Origin: Streptomyces celluloflavus
Lineage (GTDB): Bacteria > Actinomycetota > Actinomycetes > Streptomycetales > Streptomycetaceae
Direction of reading: 5' to 3'
Assembly (NCBI GenBank): GCA_000720995.1
Contig: JOEL01000056.1
Span: 1 to 64,000, forward strand
Length of the DNA stretch: 64,000 nucleotides
In this document: piece by piece, positions 27,700-36,639 of the stretch
Position numbering within the stretch: position 1 is the stretch's first letter
How the letters are laid out: every line of letters starts with the position of its first letter
Translations under genes and position numbers: made by a program
Notes under the pieces: generated by a model
Seen by the model: only the letters and a program-made list of their open reading frames with translations
The model's database searches: none
Told to the model about the DNA's origin: nothing

Positions 27700-28543
27700 C
27701 CACGTCACAGCCGGGGCGGGGTGTCCCCCGCCACTGAAGGTTGAGCGCCTGTGAACGTTGAGCGCGCGCCATCGAGCCTCGGACGCCGTCGATCCGATCA
27801 GCTCCGCTGCCGCCACCGGCGCACCAGGCGCCGGTGGCTCATACCTCCTCGACGGAGGCGCGACGCAGAAGGCGCCGGGTTCCACTCACCCACCCGCCTC
27901 ATTTCGCCCCCGCCCGGCCGCCAATGACCATCCGGCAGCAGGACGGGAGCCCGGCGCTCCGCCTGCGCCTTGATCTCCCCGTGAGACTCATGAGCGGTCA
28001 CGCGGTACCCCTCCTCCCAAGACGCCGGCGCCGCGGCGGCCGTCGCCCCCACCGCACCCCCGGCGACGAACGCAGAACGCCAGCCAGCCGAGACCGGCAA
28101 GGACTGCGGCAATGCCCCCGAAGATCACCAAGAGCGGGCAGGAGTCACCCACGGCGCAAGGCTATGGGCCCCCGCCGACGCGTCACTGGTCACGCGGTCC
28201 AGCCGGCGCCTCGGCCGAGACTCCGGTGTCGCTCAAGGTTCGATGGCGCGCGTTCGGCCTTCAGTGGCGCGGGACACAGGAACCGGGACCGACCGGAACA
28301 GGTCGGGTGCTCGCCACTGGACTCCGGACGAGCGGTGGCTCCGCCGGCCGCACCCCGGCCATCGCGTCCAGTCGGGCCGGCCGGGCGGCGCCGCATCCCC
28401 GACGCGGCGTCCACGACCGGGGTCCACGAGGGCCGACGCGCTCGCCGGATCTTCCACCCGCTCCGCTTTTGCCACTCCGGCAAGAAACTTTGTCACCCTC
28501 CAAGGAATGGGCGGACTCTCTCCCATGAACGGAGGTACCGCGC
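27700..28543. other. Upstream recA region without a confident gene
   Basis: About 840 bases between the recA promoter and the flavoprotein gene. On the minus strand a 54-codon frame (27988-28152, GTG start) encodes a membrane-helix-like segment (LLVIFGGIAAVLAGLGWLAF plus RRR), and an overlapping frame (27798-28112) continues with SWEEGYRVTAHESHGEIKAQ and a basic tail. Neither has a ribosome site; they could be two halves of one frameshifted small membrane protein. The stretch 28200-28500 shows nothing recognisable except presumably the promoter of the next gene. Confidence 0.35.
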
Positions 28544-29641
28544 ATGACCGAACAAAAGGAACAGACAGTGGCCGCTGACCCGACGGGTGCGGAACGGGAC
28601 CGGAGTGGGGAACGACACCATGACGTCGTGGTCGTCGGTGGTGGCGCCGCGGGGCTGAGCGCGGCGCTGACCCTGGTACGGGCGCGCCGCTCGGTACTGG
28701 TGATCGACGCCGGGCAGCCGCGCAACGCTCCGGCGGTCCATGTCCACACGTACCTGGCGCGCGACGGTGTGTCACCCTCGCAACTGCTGGCCGCGGGCCG
28801 TGCCGAAGTGACCGGTTACGGCGGCGAGATCGTGGCGGGCGAGGTCCTGGCGGCCGAGCGCCTGGCCGCCGGGGGCTTCCGCGTCGTACTCGACGACGGA
28901 TCCGCGATCGCGGCGGACCGGCTGCTGGTGACCACCGGTCTGGTCGACGAACTCCCCGACGTGCCCGGGGTGGCCCAGCGCTGGGGACGCGAGGTCCTGC
29001 ACTGCCCGTACTGCCACGGCTGGGAGGTACGCGACCAGGCGATCGGCGTCCTGGCCACCGGACCGCTGGCGGTCCGGCAGGCGCTGCTGTGGCGGCAGTG
29101 GAGCGAGGACGTGACGCTCCTCCTGCACACCGCGCCGAAGCCGGATGACGACGCGTACGAGCGGCTGGCCGCCCGGGGCATCGCCGTACTGGACGGCACG
29201 GTGACCGGCCTGGAGGTGACCGGCGACCGGTTCACCGGTGTGACCCTGGCCGATGGCCGGACGCTGCCCTGCCGGGCTCTGGTGGTCGCCCCGCGCTTCA
29301 CCGCGCGCGCCGGCATCCTCACCGGCCTGGGCCTTGAGTCGGCCGAGCAGGAGATGGACGGGCACGCCCTCGGCACCTGCGTCGCCGCCGACGCGTCCGG
29401 GGCGACCGCGGTGCCCGGGGTATGGGTGGCCGGCAACGTCACCGCGCCGACCGAGTCGGTCATCGGCGCCGCCGCAGCGGGGATGCGCGCCGCCGAGGCG
29501 ATCAACGCCGACCTGCTCGCCGAGGAAACCCGCCGGGCCGTCGTCGCCCATCGCCGGCCCTTCTCCCCGGGGATGGAACGGGAGGTCAGCACGCGCGTAC
29601 TCGGCGACCGCCGGCATGGTCTGTCCCCCCGCCCCGTATGA
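28544..29641 (+). CDS. Thioredoxin-reductase-like FAD/NAD(P) oxidoreductase
   Basis: 365 residues. FAD-binding VVVGGGAAGLSAALTLVRAR after a 25-residue polar N-terminal extension, redox pair CPYC in VLHCPYCHGWEVRDQ, and the C-terminal FAD motif VWVAGNVTAPTESVIGAAAAG. This matches the short pyridine-nucleotide-disulfide oxidoreductases resembling TrxB; CPYC replaces the CAxC of classical TrxB. The NADPH GxGxxA motif is degenerate (GVLATGPLAVRQ). GGAGGT 7 bases before ATG 28544 is a good site. The physiological partner is unknown; no thioredoxin gene is adjacent. Confidence 0.85.
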   Translation: MTEQKEQTVAADPTGAERDRSGERHHDVVVVGGGAAGLSAALTLVRARRSVLVIDAGQPRNAPAVHVHTYLARDGVSPSQLLAAGRAEVTGYGGEIVAGEVLAAERLAAGGFRVVLDDGSAIAADRLLVTTGLVDELPDVPGVAQRWGREVLHCPYCHGWEVRDQAIGVLATGPLAVRQALLWRQWSEDVTLLLHTAPKPDDDAYERLAARGIAVLDGTVTGLEVTGDRFTGVTLADGRTLPCRALVVAPRFTARAGILTGLGLESAEQEMDGHALGTCVAADASGATAVPGVWVAGNVTAPTESVIGAAAAGMRAAEAINADLLAEETRRAVVAHRRPFSPGMEREVSTRVLGDRRHGLSPRPV

Positions 29642-29720
29642 CGGCACGAGGGCCCGAAGACACCGGGACGTGCGGAACGGCTGAAGCTCGAAGACTCTTG
29701 GGCGCGGACGCTTGGGCACG

Positions 29721-29851
29721 GAGGTGCGGAGGTGCGGAGGTGCGGAGACGTGAAGGCGCGAAGGCGCGAAGGCGCGAAGGCGCGAAGGCGCGAAGGCGCG
29801 AAGGCGCGAAGGCGCGAAGGCGCGAAGGCGCGAAGGCGCGAAGGCGCGAAG
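29721..29851 (+). repeat. Octanucleotide VNTR (12 perfect copies)
   Basis: Three copies of GAGGTGCG (29721-29744) lead into twelve perfect copies of GAAGGCGC (29752-29847) plus a partial GAAG. Because 8 is not a multiple of 3, every frame encodes the same cycling octapeptide, so long antisense frames here are artefacts. It lies in the 440-base gap between two convergent genes and shows no gene. Copy number is likely variable between strains. Confidence 0.92.
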
Positions 29852-30083
29852 AGGACGGCACGTCGATAGCTGGTGGCCACGGTGGCCGCAGCACCTCGCA
29901 CGACGAGTTCCGGGACGCCCGCCCCGTACCGCCCGAGCGAACTGATCCGGAGCGGTTATCCCCCCACCGCCCCGGATCCCGAAACCGCCGGTCCGATGCC
30001 GGGCAGGGCGACGGACCCGCGGGGTGCGCCGACCGGCCGGGACCGGCGCACCCGGAATCAGCGCGCGAGGCGCCGGCTCCGGA

Positions 30084-31373
30084 TCAGCGACCGCCCGAGG
30101 CCGCCTGCGGATCCGGCTCACTCTGCCCGTCCGGCTCTCCCCTACCGTCCCGCCGGTCCTGCCCGCCCCGTTCGTCCCGTTCGCCCCTCAGGGTGCGCCG
30201 GAGCTGTCCGAGGGCCCTGGCTCCCCCGCCGCGGCGCTTCCCGCCGTGTACCCGCGGATCGTCGGTGACCTCGTACCGCTTGACGTACGCGCCCAGGAAC
30301 GCCTGCAACGTCGCGGTCGCCGGGATGGCGATCAGCGCGCCGACCGCGCCCATCAGGGCCGTACCTGCGATCACCGAACCGAAGGCGACGGCCGGGTGGA
30401 TGTCCACCGTCTTGGCCGTGATCCGCGGCTGGAGGAGGTAGTTCTCGAACTGCTGGTAGATCACCACGAACGCGAACACCCACACCGCGTACCAGGGGTT
30501 GATGGTGAACGCGATGAGGATGGGCAGCGCGCCCGCGAGATAGGTGCCGATGGTCGGGATGAACTGCGAGATCAGGCCCACCCACATGCCCAGCGCCGGG
30601 GCGTACGGCACGCCCAGGACCTCCAGCAGGACATAGTGCGCGAGCCCGGATATCAGCGCCATCAGCCCGCGGGAGTAGAGATATCCGCCGGTCTTGGCGA
30701 CCGCGATCTCCCAGGCGCGCAGTACCTCCGTCTGGCGGCTCGGCGGGAGTACGGAGCACAGGGCACGGCGCAGCCGGGGGCCGTCGGCGGCGAAGTAGAA
30801 GGAGAACAGCGCCACCGTCAGAAGATTGAACAGACTGCCGAGCACCGTCGCGGAGACCGCCAGGACGTTGTTGGCGCTGTCTTGGACGTACTTCTGCAAC
30901 CAGTCGGAGTTGAGCAGGTTGTTCTGCACCTCGACCCGCGAGAGGTGGGTGTGGAAGGTGCCGTTCGTCCAGCTGATGACGGAGTCCAGATACTGCGGCA
31001 GCTCCTCGACCATCGTGGCTATCTGGCCGGCGAGCATGGACCCCAGGAGCGCGAAGAAGCCGGCCGTGGCGACGAGGATGCCGAGGAACACCGCGCCGGT
31101 GGCCACCCCGCGCCGCATGCCCCGGGCCGCCATCCAGTCCACCGCGGGCTCGACGGCCAGCGCGAGGAAGAACGCGATCAGCACATTCAGCAGCAGCGAG
31201 ATCAGCTGGTGGAACGCCCAGCTGCCGAGCTGGAAACAGGCCACCAGGGCGAGCGCGAGCACCATGGCACGGGGCAGCCAGCGCGGCATCCGCGCACCGG
31301 GCCGGTCCTCGGGTCGTGGGGCATCGTTGCTGGTGATCTCATCTGTCGCTGACACGGGCCAAGTGTCGCGCAT
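30084..31373 (-). CDS. AI-2E family transporter (PerM-like membrane protein)
   Basis: 429 residues with about eight hydrophobic helices. Family features: LIAFFLALAVEPAVDWM, the long amphipathic insert (MVEELPQYLDSVISW), FSFYFAADGPRLRRAL and GLISQFIPTIGTYLAGALP. The C-terminal 60 residues are basic/Gly-rich and cytoplasmic. ATG 31373 (MRDTWPVS) is preferred; a longer frame to 31499 is Arg/Gly-rich and implausible. The ribosome site is weak. Function in actinobacteria is unresolved (transport of small signals or ions). Confidence 0.87.
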   Translation of the reverse strand: MRDTWPVSATDEITSNDAPRPEDRPGARMPRWLPRAMVLALALVACFQLGSWAFHQLISLLLNVLIAFFLALAVEPAVDWMAARGMRRGVATGAVFLGILVATAGFFALLGSMLAGQIATMVEELPQYLDSVISWTNGTFHTHLSRVEVQNNLLNSDWLQKYVQDSANNVLAVSATVLGSLFNLLTVALFSFYFAADGPRLRRALCSVLPPSRQTEVLRAWEIAVAKTGGYLYSRGLMALISGLAHYVLLEVLGVPYAPALGMWVGLISQFIPTIGTYLAGALPILIAFTINPWYAVWVFAFVVIYQQFENYLLQPRITAKTVDIHPAVAFGSVIAGTALMGAVGALIAIPATATLQAFLGAYVKRYEVTDDPRVHGGKRRGGGARALGQLRRTLRGERDERGGQDRRDGRGEPDGQSEPDPQAASGGR

Positions 31374-31509
31374 GGGTGTGACAGTCCCTGGCCTGCCCCG
31401 TGCCGCCGCCGGTGACCGGCCGGCCCGCCGCCCTGGCCTGAGCCGCCCACAAGCAGGACGGGAAGACACACCAGCTCCGCCCCGCCCCGCCCCACTCACT
31501 GCTCACTGC

Positions 31510-31704
31510 TCACTGCTTGTCGTACGGCACATCCATCGACGAGCACACCACCCGCCACACCTCTTTGGCGCTCCACCCCGCGTCCAGCGCCTGGTGGACG
31601 GTCCGGCCGCCGAGTTCAGCCATCACGTGATCGCGCGCGAAGGAGTCGGCGTACGCCGCACCGAAGTGATCCGCCATCCGCTGCCAGAAGACCGTCAACC
31701 GCAT
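31510..31704 (-). CDS. DUF3046 domain protein
   Basis: 64-residue protein matching DUF3046: MRLTVFWQRMADHFG, SFARDHVMAELGGRTVHQAL and GWSAKEVWRVVCSSMDVP. These small proteins are commonly encoded near recA in Streptomyces. ATG 31704 follows a purine run (GGGGCAGAGAG). Function unknown. Upstream of the AI-2E gene on the same strand. Confidence 0.85.
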   Translation of the reverse strand: MRLTVFWQRMADHFGAAYADSFARDHVMAELGGRTVHQALDAGWSAKEVWRVVCSSMDVPYDKQ

Positions 31705-32034
31705 GCTCTCTGCCCCATGTCCACTCTGACCTGCACGTTTCCCTCCCCTTACGCTCGCCGGCCCCAGCCGGGAGCGTCCAGGAAGTTCCCTCCCCACGGA
31801 ACCAAGCATCCATGACGGCGCGACCACGCACGTCCGCATCGGCCACGAAGTGCCGGTATGCGGGCAGGTGGGCACGTACGCGGAACGAATCCGGATCGGT
31901 GTGCCCCGGCCAACGGGCAAGGCAGACGATCGGTTCCCGCAGGAGTGGCCGGTCAGTGATCCCGCACATCGGTGCCGGCGTCGCGAGCGCGCGGGACCGG
32001 TAGCGCGGGTGCCCCGGCAGCGGCCAGGCAGCCG
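31705..32034. other. Gap with a possible coding remnant
   Basis: 330 bases between DUF3046 and the next minus-strand gene. A minus-strand frame starting about ATG 31969 reads CGITDRPLLREPIVCLARWP and continues RAHLPAYRHFVADADVRG with coding-like third positions, but it runs antisense-free into the DUF3046 gene and has no ribosome site. It may be a gene remnant; no function can be given. Confidence 0.3.
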
Positions 32035-32676
32035 CTACAGAGTTCCGGCGTCCGGCCAGTGGGACCAGTGGGTGTTCGCCGGGAACGTCGGCCGGTACCG
32101 GGTCGGGTCCCCGGATTCCAGCACCTCGGCGATCATCCGGAAGGTTTCGTGCTCGCTGGGTCTGACGTCCCAGAACTCCTCCGGCTGGTTCCACTCGTCA
32201 AGCCGCAGCAGTTCCGGCAGGTCCAAGGGGATACCGGCCCGCAGCTCCTCCTCGTCGGCCAGCAGCAGCCCCCTGCTCGCCGGGGCCAGCAGCCGGAACA
32301 AGTCCTGGAGCGGGGTGCCTGCGGCCGCGCCGGCACCGACCGTCAGCGCGGTCCCGCGGACGACCACCGGAACGCCTCCCGCATAGACCTCGGCGCCGTC
32401 GGGATCGATCTCCGCCATGTTGTCCACCCGGTCCAGGGAGCCCCCGAACCCGGGCTCGCCGCGCGTCAGGCAGTTGCCGAAGCAGTACATGAAGTCGACG
32501 AGGTTGCCGGCGCGCGGACCGTAGCCCAGCAGTTCGGCGACCATGGCCCAGCGCGTGGCGTCGCCGAACAGGCGGATCCGCACATCGACCGGGTAGTAGT
32601 AGCCGTTGTCCAGATCAGGGAACTGCGTCTTGTCCGCGCAGAGATCGAACTGCCCGAGGATCGACGAGGTTGTCAT
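32035..32676 (-). CDS. DUF7003-family protein
   Basis: 213 residues. FPDLDNGYYYPVDVRIRLFG followed by DATRWAMVAELLGYGPRAGN and the LDRVDNMAEIDPDG block is the pattern of the DUF7003 family, acidic cytoplasmic proteins sometimes found beside polymorphic toxins and often proposed to be immunity-like. No toxin gene is adjacent here. ATG 32676 is preferred over the adjacent GTG 32679; no clear ribosome site. Confidence 0.7.
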   Translation of the reverse strand: MTTSSILGQFDLCADKTQFPDLDNGYYYPVDVRIRLFGDATRWAMVAELLGYGPRAGNLVDFMYCFGNCLTRGEPGFGGSLDRVDNMAEIDPDGAEVYAGGVPVVVRGTALTVGAGAAAGTPLQDLFRLLAPASRGLLLADEEELRAGIPLDLPELLRLDEWNQPEEFWDVRPSEHETFRMIAEVLESGDPTRYRPTFPANTHWSHWPDAGTL

Positions 32677-33044
32677 CACCGCGCCAGGCTAGGCCCCGGG
32701 CTCTCGCCTGCTTGTCGGTGGGAGCCCGGGGCCCGTGGACGGCGGGCTCGGCGCGCAGTTGCCCACCACGCCTCGTGCCGATACCGGACGCTTCGCGGCG
32801 GAGCAGCCGACCGTCTCGGCACCCTCCCCGTCAACGCCCCTGCCAGCCGCCTTCGCGGATGTCGAAGGCCCCGTCGACGGCGCGGGCCGGATCGTCGAAC
32901 CGGGCGACGAACCCTGTCGGACGGGGCGCCGGCAACTTGGCAGTCCCGGGGCCGCTCGGGCTACGTCCCCGACAGGTATGGCACTGGAAGACCCGGCTCC
33001 ATTCCGGGGGCTGCGAAGAGCCGCGGGACATAGCGGTCTCGAAT
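32677..33044. other. 368-base intergenic region
   Basis: Between DUF7003 start and the FemX-like gene's stop. Several short open frames exist on both strands but none has a ribosome site or recognisable motif. It presumably holds the DUF7003 promoter and the FemX-gene terminator. Confidence 0.4.
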
Positions 33045-34166
33045 TCAGCGGCGGGACATGTAGAGGCCGAGGGCCTTGTGCAGGAGCTTGTTGAGCGGGA
33101 AGTCCCATTCGCCGAGGTATTCGAGGGCCTGGCCGCCGGTGCCGACCTTGAAACGGAGCAGGCCCAGCAGATGGTTGCTCTCGTCCAGGGTGTCGGTGAT
33201 GCCGCGCAGGTCGTAAACGCTCGCGCCGAGTTCGTGGGCGTCGGACATCATGCGCCACTGGATGGCGTTGTTGGGCTGGACTTCGCGCTTGCGGCTGGTG
33301 GACGCTCCGTAGGAGTACCAGACGTGCTCGCCGACGGTCAGCATCGTCGCCGCCGCGAGGACCTCACCTTCGTGGTGGGCGAGGTAGAGCCGCATGCGGT
33401 CCGGGTCTTCGGCCGTCAGAGCGGTCCACATGCGTTGGAAGTAAGTCAGCGGGCGTGGCACGAACTGGTCCCGCTGGGCAGTCTCGACATAGATCTCGTG
33501 GAAGGCGGGCAGGTCCTCATAGCCGCCCTGCACCACCTTGACGCCCGCCTTCTCTGCCTTCTTGATGTTGCGCCGCCACTGCTGGTTGAAGTCTTGCCGG
33601 ACTTCCGCCAGCGTCTTTCCGGCAAAGGGGACTTGGAACACATAGCGTGGCTGCCCGGCGGCGAACCCGTCCTCGCCGCCGGGCTCGGTCTGCTGCCAGC
33701 CCATCCGGCGTAGCCGGTCGGCGATGTCGAAGGCCCCCGGTTCGCGCGCGGTGGCCTCGGCATCACGCAGTCGCCGTGTCCGCGGGTCGGCGATCGCGGT
33801 TTTGACCGCCTCCGCGTCCCAGCGCCGGGCAACGACCGGCGGGCCCATCTTCACCGAGAAGGCGCCCTGGGCCTTCAGGTGGGAGAGCATCGGCTCCAGC
33901 CACCGTTCCAGATCCGGGGCGGACCAGTCGATGAGCGGCCCCTCGGGCAGATAGGCCAGGTATCGCTTGAGCTTCGGCAACGGCCGGAACAGCACCAGCC
34001 CCACGCCGACGAGGCGGTCGTTGTCGTCGAACCAGCCCAGGCTCTCCGCCCGCCAGTCCGGCTTCACATCACCCCACGAGGGAACCTGCATGTGACTTGC
34101 GGAGGGCCGAGCCGCAACGAAGGCCAGATGCTCGTCGCGGTTGATCGCCTTCAGGCGGAAGCTCAT
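33045..34166 (-). CDS. FemX/FemAB-type peptidoglycan bridge aminoacyltransferase
   Basis: 373 residues of the Fem (GNAT-double) fold. Streptomyces peptidoglycan carries a Gly bridge; FemX adds the first glycine from Gly-tRNA to lipid II, which is the likely role. Features: SHMQVPSWGDVKPDWRAESL, FRPLPKLKRYLAYLPEGPL, the QWRRNIKKAEKAGV helical segment, and the C-terminal YDLRGITDTLDESNHLLGLL then FKVGTGGQALEYLGEWD. ATG 34166 has AAGGAG about 9 bases upstream; nine extra residues to 34193 are not needed. Monocistronic. Confidence 0.88.
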   Translation of the reverse strand: MSFRLKAINRDEHLAFVAARPSASHMQVPSWGDVKPDWRAESLGWFDDNDRLVGVGLVLFRPLPKLKRYLAYLPEGPLIDWSAPDLERWLEPMLSHLKAQGAFSVKMGPPVVARRWDAEAVKTAIADPRTRRLRDAEATAREPGAFDIADRLRRMGWQQTEPGGEDGFAAGQPRYVFQVPFAGKTLAEVRQDFNQQWRRNIKKAEKAGVKVVQGGYEDLPAFHEIYVETAQRDQFVPRPLTYFQRMWTALTAEDPDRMRLYLAHHEGEVLAAATMLTVGEHVWYSYGASTSRKREVQPNNAIQWRMMSDAHELGASVYDLRGITDTLDESNHLLGLLRFKVGTGGQALEYLGEWDFPLNKLLHKALGLYMSRR

Positions 34167-34793
34167 GCGCAGTGCTCCTTCGATTCGACGCACCAGCGTA
34201 CTGAGGCGAACTGGGCGTCATGTCCCGCCGTGTGCCCGGGAGCTGACCGGATATGGACATGCGCGTCACCGGGCGGCGTTTCCTGTCCTGCCCACCCAGA
34301 TTCCGTAATCCATACCGTCGGTCTTCTAGTTCGCCGCTCCGACCAGCCGGATCCCGGCCTCTACCCGGCGGCCGCCGGCGGCCTGTTCGACAAGCGGGCG
34401 CACCTCATCAGGGCTGATCCTGCCCTGCTTGCGCAGTCGCTCCGGTCCTGGCCCCACCGCACCCGCGATCCGTTTCGCCGCCGCCTCGCCCTCGGGGCTC
34501 ATGTCCTGCGGCCACTTCCCACTCGCGCCGGACGTCCCTTCTGCCGCCAGTCCCGCACCCCGTAGCAGCCGGCGCCGAGGGGTCGCGTATTCGGCTGCGT
34601 CCCGGATCTGGCGCGGCTGTGCCCCTCGAGACCGCACACGGAGACCGCGGGCCCGCAGACGCCGAGGGGCAGGCGGCTCACGTTGGCGCGGGGTCGCCAG
34701 GCGCAGGCCCCGATCTCGGCTCCGGTCACCCCGGCCCCGGGGCAACGGCCTCGATCCCGAGGTCCTGAGGTCCCGCGCCCGGATGGAGGGGGA
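34167..34793. other. Intergenic region with possible 58-codon minus-strand ORF
   Basis: Between the FemX-like gene and the persulfide operon. A minus-strand frame (34326-34502) reads MSPEGEAAAKRIAGAVGPG, then ERLRKQGRISPDEVRPLVEQ, with strong GC third-position bias suggesting real or recently lost coding; AGGA is only 2 bases before its ATG. No family recognised. The rest holds no gene. Confidence 0.35.
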
Positions 34794-34846
34794 ATACCCC
34801 CAGGGGTATACCTGCTAACGTAAACAAGAGATACCCCCGGGGGTAC
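34794..34846 (+). promoter_or_regulatory. Two CstR/CsoR-type operators
   Basis: ATACCCC-CA-GGGGTAT (34794-34809) and ATACCCC-CG-GGGGTAC (34831-34846), centres 37 bp apart, directly upstream of the persulfide dioxygenase gene. The first is a perfect 7+2+7 dyad. They match the G/C-tract operators bound by CsoR-family tetramers. The promoter must overlap them (AT-richer 34810-34830), so binding would repress. Confidence 0.85.
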
Positions 34847-34870
34847 AGCGATCCAAAAGGAGCCATCACC

Positions 34871-36247
34871 GTGTTCTTCGTCGACACCCTGGAATTCGAG
34901 GGGCTGGGCAACCGCAGCTATCTGGCCGGCGGGGCCGGTGTCGCGGTGGTGGTGGATCCGCCGCGGGACATCGACCAGGTCATCGCGGCCGCTGCCCGGC
35001 GCGGGGTGCGTATCGCCTACGTGGCCGAGACCCACCTGCACAACGACTACGTCACCGGAGGGCTGGAGTTGGCGCGTGTGAGCGGTGCCCGCTATCTGGT
35101 GCCGGCCGGTGCTTCGGTCGCCTTCGCCAGGACCCCGGTCGCGGACGGTGACGCCGTCCCGGTGGACGAGGGTCTGGTGCTGCGGGCGATCGCCACCCCC
35201 GGCCACACCCCCCACCACACGTCCTACGTCCTGGAGCAGGACGGCCGAGGGGTCGCGGTGTTCACCGGCGGGTCGCTGCTGATCGGCACCGTGGGGCGGC
35301 CGGACCTGGTCGAGCCGCGGCTGACCGAACAGCTGGCCCGTGCCCAGCACGCCTCGGCCCGCCGCCTGGCGGATGAACTCGATGACGAGGTGCCGGTCCT
35401 GCCCACGCACGGGTTCGGCAGCTTCTGCTCCTCGGCGCAGGCCGGGGGCGCCACGACCACGATCGGCGCGGAGCGCGAGCACAATGACGCGCTGACCAAG
35501 GACGTGGACAGTTTCGTCGCCGGGCTGCTCGCCGGCCTGGAGGACATACCCGCCTACTACGCGCACATGGGTCCGGCCAACGCCGCGGGCCCCGCCCCGG
35601 TGGACCTCACCCCGCCGCGTCGGGCCGACGCCGCGGAGATCGCCGCGCGGCTGGCGGCCGGGGAGTGGGTGGTGGACCTGCGCAACAGGGTCGCCTTCGC
35701 CAAGGGGCATGTGGCCGGCTCGTTGAACTTCGAGGGTGCGGGACAGCTCGCCACCTATCTGGCCTGGCTGATCCCGTGGGGCAAGCCCGTCACGCTGCTC
35801 GCCGACACCGGAGAGCAGGTCGCCGACGCGCAGCGGGAACTGGTCCGGGTGGGCATCGACCGCCCGAGCGCCGCCGCCACCGGCGACCCGTACAGCTGGA
35901 TCCGCGAGGGCGAGCGCTTGAGCTCCTTCCCGCGCGCCACCTTCGCCGACCTGGCCGCGGCCCGTACCCGCGGGGAGCGGATGGTGGTACTGGACGTGCG
36001 CCGCGACTCCGAGCGCGCCGGAGGCTTCATCGACGGCTCCGTGCACCTCCCCGTCCACGAGCTCCGCGGCCGCCTCGGCGAGGTGCCGCCCGGGGTGGTG
36101 TGGGTGCACTGTGCGGGAGGCATGCGCGCGGCGATCGCCGCCTCCTTGCTGGACGCCGCCGGCCGGACGGTGGTCGCCGTCGACGACGGTTTCGACGCCG
36201 CCGACCGCGCCGGGCTCCCCCTCACCCAAGTCGGCAGCGCTCGCTGA
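34871..36247 (+). CDS. Persulfide dioxygenase-sulfurtransferase fusion (CstB-like)
   Basis: 458 residues. The N-terminal metallo-beta-lactamase domain binds iron through ETHLHNDYVTGG (H55, H57, D59) and TPGHTPHH; it oxidises glutathione- or mycothiol-type persulfide to sulfite. The middle rhodanese-like domain (VVDLRNRVAFAKGHVAGSLN) has LLADTGEQ where a Cys would be, and the C-terminal rhodanese has Cys414 in VWVHCAGGMRAA. MBL, pseudo-rhodanese, rhodanese is the CstB architecture. GTG 34871 follows AAAAGGAG. First gene of a CstR-controlled operon. Confidence 0.9.
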   Translation: MFFVDTLEFEGLGNRSYLAGGAGVAVVVDPPRDIDQVIAAAARRGVRIAYVAETHLHNDYVTGGLELARVSGARYLVPAGASVAFARTPVADGDAVPVDEGLVLRAIATPGHTPHHTSYVLEQDGRGVAVFTGGSLLIGTVGRPDLVEPRLTEQLARAQHASARRLADELDDEVPVLPTHGFGSFCSSAQAGGATTTIGAEREHNDALTKDVDSFVAGLLAGLEDIPAYYAHMGPANAAGPAPVDLTPPRRADAAEIAARLAAGEWVVDLRNRVAFAKGHVAGSLNFEGAGQLATYLAWLIPWGKPVTLLADTGEQVADAQRELVRVGIDRPSAAATGDPYSWIREGERLSSFPRATFADLAAARTRGERMVVLDVRRDSERAGGFIDGSVHLPVHELRGRLGEVPPGVVWVHCAGGMRAAIAASLLDAAGRTVVAVDDGFDAADRAGLPLTQVGSAR

Positions 36248-36285
36248 GCGCCTCCCCGCACACCCCCCATCCGGAGCGATCCCTC

Positions 36286-36639
36286 ATGTTCTGCCGTCGC
36301 GGCGCCGGCCGCCACACCCCTGCACAGGCCCACCGGCACACCTCGGGCGGCCGGGCCGTCCTGCTCGATGCCCGTGCGGCAAACGAGCGGCCGGCCGGGT
36401 ACGTGCCCGGCGCACCGCACCTGCCGCCGAGCCGCCTCACGGCCGGAGCCGGCCTTCCGGCCACCGCACCCGGCAAGCCCATGGCGACGATCCGCCGCGG
36501 CGGTCACCGATCCCCGGAGGCCGTCAAGGTACTGGCCGGCGGCGGCGAGGCACGCGACGTGGCGGGCAGTATCGCCGCCCGGGTCCGTGACGGTCTGCCG
36601 GTCACCGGCCGGAATGGCAGTACCGGAGTCATATCGTGA
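36286..36639 (+). CDS. Rhodanese-like protein lacking the catalytic cysteine
   Basis: 117 residues with the rhodanese pattern VLLDARAANERPAGYVPGAP, HLPPSRL and GGHRSPEAVKVLAGGG. The active-site loop, normally VCRSGHRS, reads IRRGGHRS: Arg70 occupies the Cys position, so it cannot form a persulfide. GGAG 9 bases before ATG 36286 and four-base coupling to the TauE gene show it is still translated. It may act as a structural or sulfur-presenting partner, or be decaying. Confidence 0.8.
   Translation: MFCRRGAGRHTPAQAHRHTSGGRAVLLDARAANERPAGYVPGAPHLPPSRLTAGAGLPATAPGKPMATIRRGGHRSPEAVKVLAGGGEARDVAGSIAARVRDGLPVTGRNGSTGVIS

Noticed and set aside
29586-29894. Protein with repeated LRAFAPSR octapeptide
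   Set aside because: Product of translating the 8-bp VNTR; every frame gives the same cycle and no ribosome site exists.
30826-31815. 329-codon plus-strand frame
   Set aside because: Antisense to the AI-2E and DUF3046 genes; no motif.
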